Positions 1 to 8,400 of a DNA stretch of 64,000 bases are shown piece by piece. The notes under the pieces were generated by a model. It was given only the letters and a program-made list of their open reading frames with translations. It was not told the DNA's origin and did not search any database. The position numbers and the translations under genes are program-made. This stretch comes from Bradyrhizobium sp. sGM-13 (GTDB taxonomy: Bacteria > Pseudomonadota > Alphaproteobacteria > Rhizobiales > Xanthobacteraceae), in the NCBI RefSeq assembly GCF_018398875.1, contig NZ_JAGWDK010000027.1, forward strand, positions 21,781 to 85,780. Reading direction: 5' to 3'. How positions within the stretch are numbered: the first letter of the stretch is position 1; the number at the start of each line of letters is the position of its first letter.

Positions 1-285
1 CACCGTCACCGTGTTCAGCGCGCGGACCGAGCCCACGGCATCGAGATAGACGGGCACATCCTGCGTGCGGGGCATAGCCGCCAGCACCGGCACCGGGAGA
101 TCGGGACGTGCGCCGGGCCCGCCACGGCCGGTCTGCTTCTGCTGAAAGGCGTTCCAGCCGAGGTAGCCGAGGCCGCCGAGGATCAACAGCGTGATCGAAA
201 GCGACACCATCCGCCGGCCAATGCCGCGCACGACGCGCTTGCGCGCCGTCTTCGGGTCGTCCTTCACTTCCGGCTTAAAGAGCAT
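1..285 (-). CDS. RND efflux membrane fusion protein, N-terminal part (runs off the left edge)
   Basis: The 95 visible codons form the start of an HlyD/MdtA-type periplasmic adaptor, which links an RND pump in the inner membrane to an outer-membrane channel. A basic cytoplasmic stretch (ARKRVVRGIGRR) is followed by one membrane anchor at about residues 24-42 and then by the typical opening of the periplasmic part (RPDLPVPVLAAMPRTQDVPV, then LDAVGSVRALNTVTV). The ATG lies inside the end of the upstream efflux-channel gene, an 11-base overlap that implies one transcript with channel first and adaptor second. The pump gene is presumably beyond the window. Substrate cannot be judged. Confidence 0.9.
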   Translation of the reverse strand, partial: MLFKPEVKDDPKTARKRVVRGIGRRMVSLSITLLILGGLGYLGWNAFQQKQTGRGGPGARPDLPVPVLAAMPRTQDVPVYLDAVGSVRALNTVTV

Positions 286-1762
286 TGACCGGCCTTTCCA
301 TCCTGGGCTCCCAGCCGCCCCCCAGCGCCTGATAGAGGCTGACGATTGCCAGCAGCCGGGCCAGTTGAGCCTGCGACAGCGCATCCTCGGCCTGGAACAA
401 TGTTAGCTGCGTATTTAGCACGACTACGATGTCGGCGGTCCCGGCCCGTAACTGCTGCTCGGACAATTCAAATGCCCGCCGCGACGACGCCACGACCTCG
501 CGCTGCAGCCGCAGTCTCTCGGTGGTCTGGCGGATCGACATCAGGGCGTTATCGACATCGGCAAAGGCCTGCACCACCGTCTTGCGGTAGGTCTGCAGCA
601 GTTCATCCTGCAGCGCCTTGGTGAGCTCGAAATTGCCGAGAATCCTGCCGCCGTCGAAGATCGGTTGGGTCAGGCTGCCGACCATGCTGAAGAACGCGGC
701 TTGCGGCTGAAACAGCGCCGTCAACGCCGAGCTTTGATAACCGCCCTGCCCCGTCAGTTGAATGCTCGGAAAGAACTGCGCGCGGGCGCTGCCGACATTA
801 GCAGTGGCCGAGGCAAGCTGCGCTTCCTGCCGGCGGATGTCAGGGCGCTGCGTCAGCAACTCGGAAGGCAGGCCCGGTGTGACACGTGGCGCGGCAATCC
901 GATTGAGGGTTCCGCCGGTGACACGCACGGATTCTGGCGGACGCGACACCAAAGTCGCCAGCGCGTTGATGTTCTGGTCGAGCGTCTGCCGCAGCGGCGG
1001 CACCAGCGCGCGCTGGTTGGCCACCACGCTTTCCTGTTGCGCGACGTCGAGGTCGGTACCGGTGCCGGCTCTGAAGCGCTCCTTGATCGCGTTCAGGATG
1101 CGCTCGGCGCTCGCGATGTTTCGCTGTGCGGTACGAATCCGATCCTGCGCGGCGAGCACTTGGAAATAGGCATTGGCAACCGTCGTCAGCGTGGTCAGCG
1201 CGATGACGTCGCGGTCAAAGCGGCGGGCAACCGCAGTCTCCTCCGCCGCCTGGGCGGCGTCGCGGTTCTTGCCCCAGAAATCCAATTCGTAGCTGGCGCT
1301 GAGCGAGGCCGAGTAATTGACCACCTCACGGCCGCCAATGGACAGGCCGCTGGCGCTCGAACCGGAGGTGCGGGAATAGCTCTCCGATCCGGTGCCGCTG
1401 AGAGTTGGCAGCAGCGCCGCGCCCGCGATTCGTGCCTGCGCATCGGCCTGCTTGAACCGCGCGCTGGCGGCCGCAATATCTAGATTGACGGTCTGCGCCT
1501 CTTCCATCAGGCCCGTCAGCTCCCGCGAACGAAATCCGCGCCACCAGTCGAGCGTCGGCGGCGCATCCGCGGCCTTCGAAAGCCGCGCCGCCTTGTAGCC
1601 TTCGGGGATGTCGAGCGCAGGGTCGGGAAGGTCCTTGGTCAGGATGCAGCCCGCGGAGCTGGCGACGAGGCCAAGCACGGCAAGCGATCGCGCCAGCCGC
1701 TTGCCGCCCGGAATGAGAACAGGCCAACCTTCGATCGCAGCAGTTGCAATTCGCTGGGTCAC
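275..1762 (-). CDS. NodT-family efflux outer-membrane lipoprotein
   Basis: Outer-membrane factor of a tripartite RND efflux system, a TolC-like trimeric channel held by an N-terminal lipid. The start chosen is a GTG at 1762 with GGAG seven bases upstream. It gives 495 residues and places the signal peptide (GGKRLARSLAVLGLVASSAGC) near the N-terminus with Cys as lipid anchor. The reading frame stays open to an ATG at 1924, but that adds about 54 unlikely residues. The body shows the duplicated outer-membrane-factor pattern, with LDWWRGFRSRELTGLMEEA, YELDFWGKNRDAAQAAEE and LTQPIFDGGRILGNFE. The stop overlaps the start of the adaptor gene, so the two are co-translated. Confidence 0.93.
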   Translation of the reverse strand: MTQRIATAAIEGWPVLIPGGKRLARSLAVLGLVASSAGCILTKDLPDPALDIPEGYKAARLSKAADAPPTLDWWRGFRSRELTGLMEEAQTVNLDIAAASARFKQADAQARIAGAALLPTLSGTGSESYSRTSGSSASGLSIGGREVVNYSASLSASYELDFWGKNRDAAQAAEETAVARRFDRDVIALTTLTTVANAYFQVLAAQDRIRTAQRNIASAERILNAIKERFRAGTGTDLDVAQQESVVANQRALVPPLRQTLDQNINALATLVSRPPESVRVTGGTLNRIAAPRVTPGLPSELLTQRPDIRRQEAQLASATANVGSARAQFFPSIQLTGQGGYQSSALTALFQPQAAFFSMVGSLTQPIFDGGRILGNFELTKALQDELLQTYRKTVVQAFADVDNALMSIRQTTERLRLQREVVASSRRAFELSEQQLRAGTADIVVVLNTQLTLFQAEDALSQAQLARLLAIVSLYQALGGGWEPRMERPVNAL

Positions 1763-2419
1763 ACCCGTTCTCCACCGGGCAAATCCCGGCCCGGCGCAAT
1801 ATGAGCGCTTCTCCTGTTGGGCTGCGATACGTTCACAGGGGGTGATGCTTCCGTTGGAACCGAACTCCGATATTAGCCTTGCGATCAGCACGCGGACAGC
1901 CCCGCGCAGCCTCTCGCCGATCATGCGTTCAGGTGCGTAAAACGGGCGACAATGAGCTCACTTCCCTTTGTTTTGTAGGGCTTGGAACGATATCGGGCTG
2001 CCGCAGGACCGCCGAATTCTTACGAAGATTTCATGGGGTTTTTCCCCTGTTCTGACGCCCGATACCGGGTCGTCGCACAGCGGAGCCCCCGGCCTGTGGC
2101 CGAATTGAAACTCCAGGAACAGCCGAATCTCGCGCATCGACCGGACACCGTTTCCACGAGACTCGGCCATCGCTTCGGCTATCGCGTGACGAGCCTGCTG
2201 GATCGATCTGGACGTGGCCGACTCTGCGTCAACCGCGGCTCCACAGTTTCCAGGAGGCATGCGGGCCGATTCCACGGCAGGCCGCGGCCTTCAATACCGG
2301 CTTGGCGAGCGGAAAAATCACCGTTTATACTTCGCCGGCGTTGTCCACCCGTGCCAAGCATTGAAGCAGGGTCGATCGGCCATGCGAAGCCCGGTAAACC
2401 GCAATTCGATGGATCGCAC
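1763..2419. other. Intergenic region between divergent efflux operon and cfa
   Basis: About 650 bases without a convincing gene. The cfa reading frame is open upstream to 1982, but the residues before the ATG at 2420 do not look like protein. Promoters for both directions are expected here. No strong sigma-70 pair, operator palindrome or RNA structure stands out. Confidence 0.5.
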
Positions 2420-3649
2420 ATGCCCGAGTTGATTTCGGTCACATCGGAAACTGTAGACGCGACGTTTCCGGAATTGCCCCGCATGGCCCGGCTGGCGCTC
2501 GGCTTTGGTTCAAAGCTGCAACGCGGCACGCTCGACGTGACGCTGGCCGACGGCCGCGTGGTCCGGTTGGGCGGCAACGCGCCGGGTCCAGCCGCCGTGA
2601 TGAAGATTTACGATTACGGCTTTGCCTCGCGGCTCTTGCGCGGCGGCGACATCGGCATCGCGGAAGCCTATCTGTGCGGTGAGTGGGACACGCCCGATCT
2701 CACGCAATTTCTCTATCTGTTCTGCGTCAACCAGGACTGGATGCAGACCATGCTGGTCGGCAATCCGCTGACGCGCACCTTCCAAGCCGTCAGGCATTGG
2801 CTCAACCGCAACACAAAGCGGCAGGCTCGCCGCAACATCTATGCGCATTACGACATCGGCAACGCCTTCTATTCGGCGTGGCTCGATCCCAGCATGACCT
2901 ATTCGTCGGCGCTGTTCGAGGACGACACGCCCGATCTGACGGCCGCGCAGCACAACAAATACCGGCGGCTCGCCGAGGCCATCGATCTGCGGCCGGGCCA
3001 GAAGCTGTTGGAGATCGGCTGCGGCTGGGGCGGCTTTGCCGAATACGCCGCCAAGACGTTCGGCGCCAAGGTCGTAGGCCTCACCATCAGCAAAGAACAG
3101 CGCGAGTTCGCACAGGCGCGCATTCAGAACGCCGGACTCAGCGATAGGGTCGAGATCAAGCTGCAGGACTACCGCGACGAGCGCGACCGCTATGACCGGA
3201 TCGTCTCGATCGAGATGATCGAGGCGGTTGGCGAGCAATTCTGGCCGAAATATTTTTCACAGTTGCGCGACCGCCTGCTGCCGGGTGGCCTCGCCGGTAT
3301 CCAGGCCATCACCATCCAGGACAGCCTGTTCCAGGCCTATCGCCGCGAAGTCGACTTCATCCAGCGCTACGTCTTTCCGGGCGGCATGCTGCCGTCGCCG
3401 CAGATCCTGAAAACACTCGGCGAACGCTTCGGCGTTCCCGTCATCCGCGAACGTATCTTTGGGCAAGATTATGCCAAGACACTTGCGATCTGGCGAAGCA
3501 ATTTCCGCGCGGCCTGGCCGAACCTGACGCCGTCGGGTTTCGACGATCGCTTCCGGCGGCTGTGGGAATATTACCTCGCCTATTGCGAGGCCGGTTTCCT
3601 GTCCGGAAATATCGACGTGCGCCAGGTGGTGTTTGCGAAATCGGGCTGA
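2420..3649 (+). CDS. cfa: Cyclopropane-fatty-acyl-phospholipid synthase
   Basis: SAM-dependent methyltransferase that adds a methylene bridge across double bonds of membrane phospholipid acyl chains, usually in stationary phase or under acid stress. From the ATG at 2420 it has 409 residues, normal for the family. An N-terminal lipid-binding part (LALGFGSKLQRGTLDVTL) precedes the Rossmann methyltransferase domain with SAM-binding LLEIGCGWGGFAEYAA near residue 197. YDIGNAFYSAWLDPSMTYSS and the C-terminal EYYLAYCEAGF are also family hallmarks. The ribosome site before this ATG is weak, so an earlier start remains possible. It appears to be a single-gene unit. Confidence 0.93.
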   Translation: MPELISVTSETVDATFPELPRMARLALGFGSKLQRGTLDVTLADGRVVRLGGNAPGPAAVMKIYDYGFASRLLRGGDIGIAEAYLCGEWDTPDLTQFLYLFCVNQDWMQTMLVGNPLTRTFQAVRHWLNRNTKRQARRNIYAHYDIGNAFYSAWLDPSMTYSSALFEDDTPDLTAAQHNKYRRLAEAIDLRPGQKLLEIGCGWGGFAEYAAKTFGAKVVGLTISKEQREFAQARIQNAGLSDRVEIKLQDYRDERDRYDRIVSIEMIEAVGEQFWPKYFSQLRDRLLPGGLAGIQAITIQDSLFQAYRREVDFIQRYVFPGGMLPSPQILKTLGERFGVPVIRERIFGQDYAKTLAIWRSNFRAAWPNLTPSGFDDRFRRLWEYYLAYCEAGFLSGNIDVRQVVFAKSG

Positions 3650-3703
3650 TCGCCCTGCCCCAACGCTGGCTTGTGCGGCTGGCGGCCCTCCTTTAGGGTC
3701 GTC

Positions 3704-3718
3704 GCCTAACGATTAGGC
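3704..3718. promoter_or_regulatory. Short perfect inverted repeat upstream of the cysteine synthase gene
   Basis: GCCTAA-CGA-TTAGGC lies 24 bases before the cysteine synthase ATG and after the cfa stop. It could be an operator or a small hairpin in the leader. Seen directly; function is inferred. Confidence 0.35.
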
Positions 3719-3742
3719 AAACAAACCGGCGATTTCAAAGAC

Positions 3743-4783
3743 ATGGCCTTCAACAACGACGTCATCGAAGCGATCGGCAACACGCCCCTCATCAAGCTGA
3801 AGCACGCTTCCGAAGCGACCGGCTGCACCATTCTCGGCAAGGCCGAATTCATGAATCCCGGCCAGTCGGTCAAGGACCGCGCCGGCAAATGGATGATCCT
3901 CGAAGCCGAAAAGCGCGGCGATCTCAAGCCGGGCGGGCTCGTGGTGGAATCAACCGCCGGCAATACCGGCATCGGGCTCGCCGTGGTCGCGAGCGCCCGC
4001 GGCTACCGCACGCTAATCCTGATCCCGGAAACGCAGAGCCAGGAAAAGAAGGACATGCTGCGGCTGTGCGGCGCCGAGCTCGTCGAGGTGCCGCAACTGC
4101 CCTATGCCAATCCCAACAACTACCAGCATGTCGGGCGGCGGCTCGCCGACCAGCTTCGCAAGACCGAGCCGAACGGCGTCTTGTTTGCTGACCAGTGGAA
4201 CAACCTCGACAACGCCAAGGCGCACTACGAATCCACCGGACCCGAGATCTGGGAGCAGACCGGCGGCAAGGTCGACGGCTTTATCTGCTCGGTCGGCACC
4301 GGCGGCACGCTCGCGGGCGTCAGCCGCTTTCTGAAGGAGAAGAACAAGGACATCGTGACCGCCTGTGCCGATCCGCACGGCTTTGCGATGTACGAGCTGT
4401 TCAAGCATGGCACCGCCAAATCGACGCCGGGCGACTCGATCACCGAAGGCATCGGGCTCGGCCGCGTCACGCCCATCATCGAGACCGCTGTTGTCGACGA
4501 TGCTTTCCTAGTTTCGGACGAGGAAGCCGTAACGGTGATCTACGAATTGCTCGAGCAGGAAGGCCTGTGCCTCGGCGGCTCCACCGGTATTAACGTCGCT
4601 GGCGCGATCCGATTGGCAAAGCAGCTCGGCCCCGGCAAAACCATCCTCACCGTGCTGGCCGATTCCGGCGGCCGCTATCAGTCGAAGCTGTTCAATCCGG
4701 CATTCATGCGCTCGAAGAACCTGCCGGTGCCGGCATGGCTGGAGAGGCACACCAAGATCGACGTGCCGTTCGAGAAGGTTTAG
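3743..4783 (+). CDS. cysK: Cysteine synthase A-type PLP enzyme
   Basis: Fold-type II PLP enzyme of 346 residues that makes cysteine from O-acetylserine and sulfide in the cytoplasm. The N-terminal AIGNTPLIKL motif, the PLP lysine in NPGQSVKDRAG (Lys44), the substrate loop VESTAGNTGIGLA and the phosphate-binding SVGTGGTLAG are all present. It carries a C-terminal extension beyond the roughly 310-residue CysK of enterobacteria, which resembles the longer alphaproteobacterial paralogues, so a role in a related thiol reaction cannot be excluded. A palindromic repeat follows the stop. Confidence 0.88.
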   Translation: MAFNNDVIEAIGNTPLIKLKHASEATGCTILGKAEFMNPGQSVKDRAGKWMILEAEKRGDLKPGGLVVESTAGNTGIGLAVVASARGYRTLILIPETQSQEKKDMLRLCGAELVEVPQLPYANPNNYQHVGRRLADQLRKTEPNGVLFADQWNNLDNAKAHYESTGPEIWEQTGGKVDGFICSVGTGGTLAGVSRFLKEKNKDIVTACADPHGFAMYELFKHGTAKSTPGDSITEGIGLGRVTPIIETAVVDDAFLVSDEEAVTVIYELLEQEGLCLGGSTGINVAGAIRLAKQLGPGKTILTVLADSGGRYQSKLFNPAFMRSKNLPVPAWLERHTKIDVPFEKV

Positions 4784-4790
4784 ACCAGCA

Positions 4791-4890
4791 TCGTCATTCC
4801 GGGGCGATGCGCAGCATCGAACTATGGGGCGCGCTTGCGCCCCTGAGAATCTCGAGGTTCCGGATTCGCGCTTCGCGCGCCCCGGAACGA
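4791..4890. repeat. Intergenic palindromic repeat element
   Basis: A 100-base imperfect palindrome. The outer arms are TCGTCATTCCGGGGCG and CGCCCCGGAACGA, and inside are smaller perfect hairpins (CGATGCGCAGCATCG, GGGGCGCGCTTGCGCCCC, CGCGCTTCGCGCG). It sits between the convergent cysteine synthase and aapP genes and may also stop transcription. The arms match those of the element at 46169-46253, so the two belong to one family of the kind dispersed in Bradyrhizobium intergenic DNA. Confidence 0.75.
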
Positions 4891-4896
4891 CAGCCG

Positions 4897-5640
4897 CTAA
4901 TGCCGCAATATCTGGCTCAGGAACAGCTTCGTCCGCGCGTGCTGCGGGTTGGCGAAGAATTCATGCGGCGTGTTTGACTCGATTACCTGGCCCGCGTCCA
5001 TGAAGACCACGCGGTTGGCGACTTCGCGGGCAAATCCCATTTCGTGGGTGACTACCAGCATGGTCATGCCTTCCTTGGCGAGATCGACCATGGTGTCGAG
5101 CACTTCCTTGACCATTTCCGGGTCGAGCGCCGAAGTCGGCTCGTCGAACAGCATCACCTTCGGGTTCATGGTCAGCGCGCGGGCAATGGCGACGCGCTGC
5201 TGCTGACCGCCCGACATCTGGCCGGGATATTTGTTGGCCTGATGCGGGATCTTGACCCGCTCCAGGAATTTCATCGCGGTCGCCTCGGCGTCCTTTTTCG
5301 GAATATTGCGTACCCAGATCGGCGCCAGTGTGCAGTTCTCAAGCACGGTCAGGTGCGGAAACAGGTTAAAGCTCTGGAACACCATGCCGACCTCGCGGCG
5401 GACTTCATCCACCCGCCTTAGGTTCGGACCGAGTTCGATGCCCTCGACCACGATCTGGCCTTCCTGGAATTCCTCCAACGCGTTGATGCAGCGGATCAGC
5501 GTCGACTTGCCCGAGCCTGAGGGGCCGCAGATCACGATGCGCTCGCCCTTGGCGACATCGAGGTTGATGTCGCGCAGCACGTGAAAATCGCCGTACCATT
5601 TGTTGAGTGCGTTGATGCCAACGATCGAGTTTGCGGTCAT
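4897..5640 (-). CDS. aapP: General L-amino acid ABC transporter, ATP-binding protein AapP
   Basis: ATPase that drives the broad-specificity L-amino acid importer AapJQMP at the inner membrane. The 247 residues contain Walker A GPSGSGKST, the Q-loop region VFQSFNLFPHLTV, the signature SGGQQQRVAIARAL, Walker B KVMLFDEPTSALDPE and the switch histidine in VVTHEMGFA. It is the last gene of aapJ-aapQ-aapM-aapP, ten bases after aapM. Length and sequence are typical of the polar amino acid transporter ATPases. Confidence 0.95.
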   Translation of the reverse strand: MTANSIVGINALNKWYGDFHVLRDINLDVAKGERIVICGPSGSGKSTLIRCINALEEFQEGQIVVEGIELGPNLRRVDEVRREVGMVFQSFNLFPHLTVLENCTLAPIWVRNIPKKDAEATAMKFLERVKIPHQANKYPGQMSGGQQQRVAIARALTMNPKVMLFDEPTSALDPEMVKEVLDTMVDLAKEGMTMLVVTHEMGFAREVANRVVFMDAGQVIESNTPHEFFANPQHARTKLFLSQILRH

Positions 5641-5650
5641 GGTGATGTAC

Positions 5651-7174
5651 TCAGTTGCGACGATGGGCGTTCAGCCGGTTCTCGACGAACAGCGAGTAAC
5701 GCGACATCCCGAAGCAGAAGACGAAATAGATCAGTCCGGTAAAGGCAAAGCCGGTGAACAGCGTCGTCGGCGTCGACCAGACCGGATCGCTGAAGGAAGC
5801 CCTGAGCTGCCCCAGGAGATCGAACAGCGCGACGATCGAGACCAGCGAGGTATCCTTGAACAGCGCGATGAAGCTGTTGACGAGGCCGGGGATGACGTGG
5901 CGCAGCGCCTGCGGCATCACGATCAGCGCCGTGGTCTTGGCCCAGGAGAGGCCAAGCGCGCTCGCCGCCTCCGCCTGTCCGCGCGGAATCGCCGCCAGGC
6001 CCCCGCGGATGACTTCAGCCTGGTAGGCGCCGGCGAACAGCGCAATGCCGATCAAGGCGCGCATCAGCCCGTCGATAGTGAAGCCGGTCGGGACGAACAG
6101 CGGCAACATGTATGTCGCGAAGAACAGCACGGTTATCAGCGGAACGCCGCGCCAGAACTCGATGAAGGCAATCGAGAAAATCCGGATCAGCGGAATGGTC
6201 GAGCGCCGCCCCAGCGCGAGCGCTATGCCGACGGGCATCGAGGCGACGATGCCGGTAACGGATACCACCAGCGTCACCAGTAGGCCGCCCCACAACCGCG
6301 TGTCGACCTCCGGAAGTCCACCGTTATCGAGCCCCATCACCGCGATCACCAGCGCGATGGCGACAAAGACCCCAAGGCAGGTGATGAGCGGACGCCAGCC
6401 GGAGCGCAAGCCGCCGCCGAGCCAGAACAGCAGCGCCGAAACGATCACCGTGGTCGCGGCGAGATCGGCCCAGACCGGCTGGCCGGAGGCCTGGATCTGG
6501 TCGCGCAGCCAGGTCAGCGGCAGCAGCACCCAGCCAACCACCGTGCTCACCAGCACGATCAGCTTGCCGATGACCCACAACAGCGGTCCGATGATGGCCG
6601 TCGCCTCGCCGGAGGCCACCAGCTTCCTGCCGCCGTCGCCGATACTGTCGTTGAAGCCAGAGAGAAGCCCGGCCGTCCAGCTCACGCCGAAGCCGCCGAT
6701 CCCGCCGCCGCGCAGCAGGAAGAAGCCAATGACGGGAAACGCCAGGAAGAACAGGATGGCGTTCGGCCCCTTGGCCGGCAAACGCGGAATCAGCAGCGGC
6801 ACCAAAAGGATCGCGGCAAGAATGAAGGTCAAATTGACCCGCCAGCGTTCCGGCTCCGGATAGAATCCGTAGATGAATTGCGAGAACTTGGCCTGAATGA
6901 AGGGCCAGCAGGCGCCAACCACATCGCCGGGATTTTTCGGGAGGCAGGCGGTGCGGTCCTTGCCGATCCAGACCGCATCGATGAACGCGAATTTCAGCGC
7001 GGGCACCAGGATGACCCACAGCAACAACACGCTGACGATGGTAATCAGGATGTTGGTCGGCGAATTGAACAGACGCGTGCGCAGGAAGCCGACGAACCCG
7101 GTGGTCTTCACCGGCGCGGCCCGCTCGGGCACGAGGTCTTGGCGGACGAAAATGGATGAAGTCGTGTCGCTCAT
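5651..7174 (-). CDS. aapM: General L-amino acid ABC transporter permease AapM
   Basis: Inner-membrane permease half of the Aap importer. The ATG at 7174 overlaps the aapQ stop as ATGA, so translation is coupled; this gives 507 residues. The conserved permease domain with the EAA-type loop (RGQAEAASALGLSWAKTTALIVMPQALR) is in the C-terminal half. The Rhizobium protein is known to be about 384 residues. Here residues of about 90-250 form an additional, mostly hydrophobic section, with several predicted membrane spans and a Gly-rich loop (LLRGGGIGGFGVSWTAG), before the core. No frameshift is evident. Confidence 0.93.
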   Translation of the reverse strand: MSDTTSSIFVRQDLVPERAAPVKTTGFVGFLRTRLFNSPTNILITIVSVLLLWVILVPALKFAFIDAVWIGKDRTACLPKNPGDVVGACWPFIQAKFSQFIYGFYPEPERWRVNLTFILAAILLVPLLIPRLPAKGPNAILFFLAFPVIGFFLLRGGGIGGFGVSWTAGLLSGFNDSIGDGGRKLVASGEATAIIGPLLWVIGKLIVLVSTVVGWVLLPLTWLRDQIQASGQPVWADLAATTVIVSALLFWLGGGLRSGWRPLITCLGVFVAIALVIAVMGLDNGGLPEVDTRLWGGLLVTLVVSVTGIVASMPVGIALALGRRSTIPLIRIFSIAFIEFWRGVPLITVLFFATYMLPLFVPTGFTIDGLMRALIGIALFAGAYQAEVIRGGLAAIPRGQAEAASALGLSWAKTTALIVMPQALRHVIPGLVNSFIALFKDTSLVSIVALFDLLGQLRASFSDPVWSTPTTLFTGFAFTGLIYFVFCFGMSRYSLFVENRLNAHRRN

Positions 7175-8376
7175 CCGCCCATGCTCCGGCTGATCCGCCA
7201 CCCATAGAAACTCATGATTGCGCTGGTGACCAGCGAGATCAGGAGATAGACGCCCATGGTGATACCGATGATTTCGATCGCCTGCCCGGTCTGGCTCAGC
7301 GTGGTTCCGGCGAACACCGAGACCAGATCGGGATAGCCGATCGCGACCGCCAGCGAGGAGTTCTTTGTCAGGTTGAGATACTGGTTGGTGAGCGGCGGCA
7401 GGATCACGCGCATCGCCTGCGGGATCACGATCAGCCGCAGCACCGAACCGCGCTGCAGCCCGAGCGAGGAGCCGGCTTCCATCTGGCCCTTATGCACGGA
7501 GAGAATGCCCGCGCGCACGATCTCGGCGATGAAGGCTGCCGTGTAGGTCGACAGCGCCAGCGTCAACGCGACGAATTCCGGTATCAGCCGCGAGCCGCCG
7601 GCGAAGTTGAAGCCCCTGAGCACGGGCACCTCAAACGTGACAGGCACGCCGAAAATCAGCACGCTGAGCAGCGGCAGGCCGATCACCATGCCGAGCGCAT
7701 AGGGCCAGACCTTGATCACCGTGCCGCTCTGGAAGAGCTGACGGCGTGCGTATCGCCACAATGCGATCGCTGCGACGATCGCAACCAGCACGGCGACGAC
7801 GAAAGGCTCGAAGCCGGCCTGACCGATCGGCTTCGGAATAACCAGCCCGCGATTGCTGAGAAAGAAACTGTCGAAGACCGAGATGCTCTGCCGCGGATTA
7901 GGCAAAGCGGCGAGCACCGCGAGATACCAGAACAGGATCTGGAACAGCAGCGGCAGGTTGCGGATCAGTTCGACATAGCCGCCCGAGATTCGCGCCAGTA
8001 GCCAGTTCGGCGACAGCCGGCCGAGGGCAACCAGGAAGCCGATCAGGGTGGCGAAGAAAATGCCGATCACCGAGACCAGCAACGTGTTGAGCAGGCCAAC
8101 CACAAAGACGCGCGTGTAGGGATCGGACCCCGAATAGGGGATCAGGCTCTGGCTGACGTCAAAGCCGGCATTGTTGGCAAGGAAGCCGAAGCCCGCGGTG
8201 ATCCGCTGCGCCTGCAGATTGGCGCGGGCATTGGCGACGATCTCGTAGGAGATCCATGCGAGCGCGGCGACGAACAGCAGTTGCAGGACGAAGCCGCTCC
8301 AGCCAGCACGGCCGCCGAGCGCGCGCTGCAGCCTGGGAAGTAGCTGCGATGGTGGTTTTCGGGGTTCGATGGCCAT
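7171..8376 (-). CDS. aapQ: General L-amino acid ABC transporter permease AapQ
   Basis: Partner permease of AapM, 401 residues, the usual length. A cytoplasmic N-terminus is followed by a first span (GFVLQLLFVAALAWISYEI), a periplasmic part with FLSNRGLVIPKP, and the permease core with the EAA loop KGQMEAGSSLGLQRGSVLRL. The Aap system imports many L-amino acids and in rhizobia also affects efflux and bacteroid amino acid cycling. The start follows aapJ by 24 bases and the stop overlaps aapM, so all four genes form one operon. Confidence 0.94.
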   Translation of the reverse strand: MAIEPRKPPSQLLPRLQRALGGRAGWSGFVLQLLFVAALAWISYEIVANARANLQAQRITAGFGFLANNAGFDVSQSLIPYSGSDPYTRVFVVGLLNTLLVSVIGIFFATLIGFLVALGRLSPNWLLARISGGYVELIRNLPLLFQILFWYLAVLAALPNPRQSISVFDSFFLSNRGLVIPKPIGQAGFEPFVVAVLVAIVAAIALWRYARRQLFQSGTVIKVWPYALGMVIGLPLLSVLIFGVPVTFEVPVLRGFNFAGGSRLIPEFVALTLALSTYTAAFIAEIVRAGILSVHKGQMEAGSSLGLQRGSVLRLIVIPQAMRVILPPLTNQYLNLTKNSSLAVAIGYPDLVSVFAGTTLSQTGQAIEIIGITMGVYLLISLVTSAIMSFYGWRISRSMGG

Positions 8377-8400
8377 CGCCGCAGCCCCTCTCGCTGGCGC

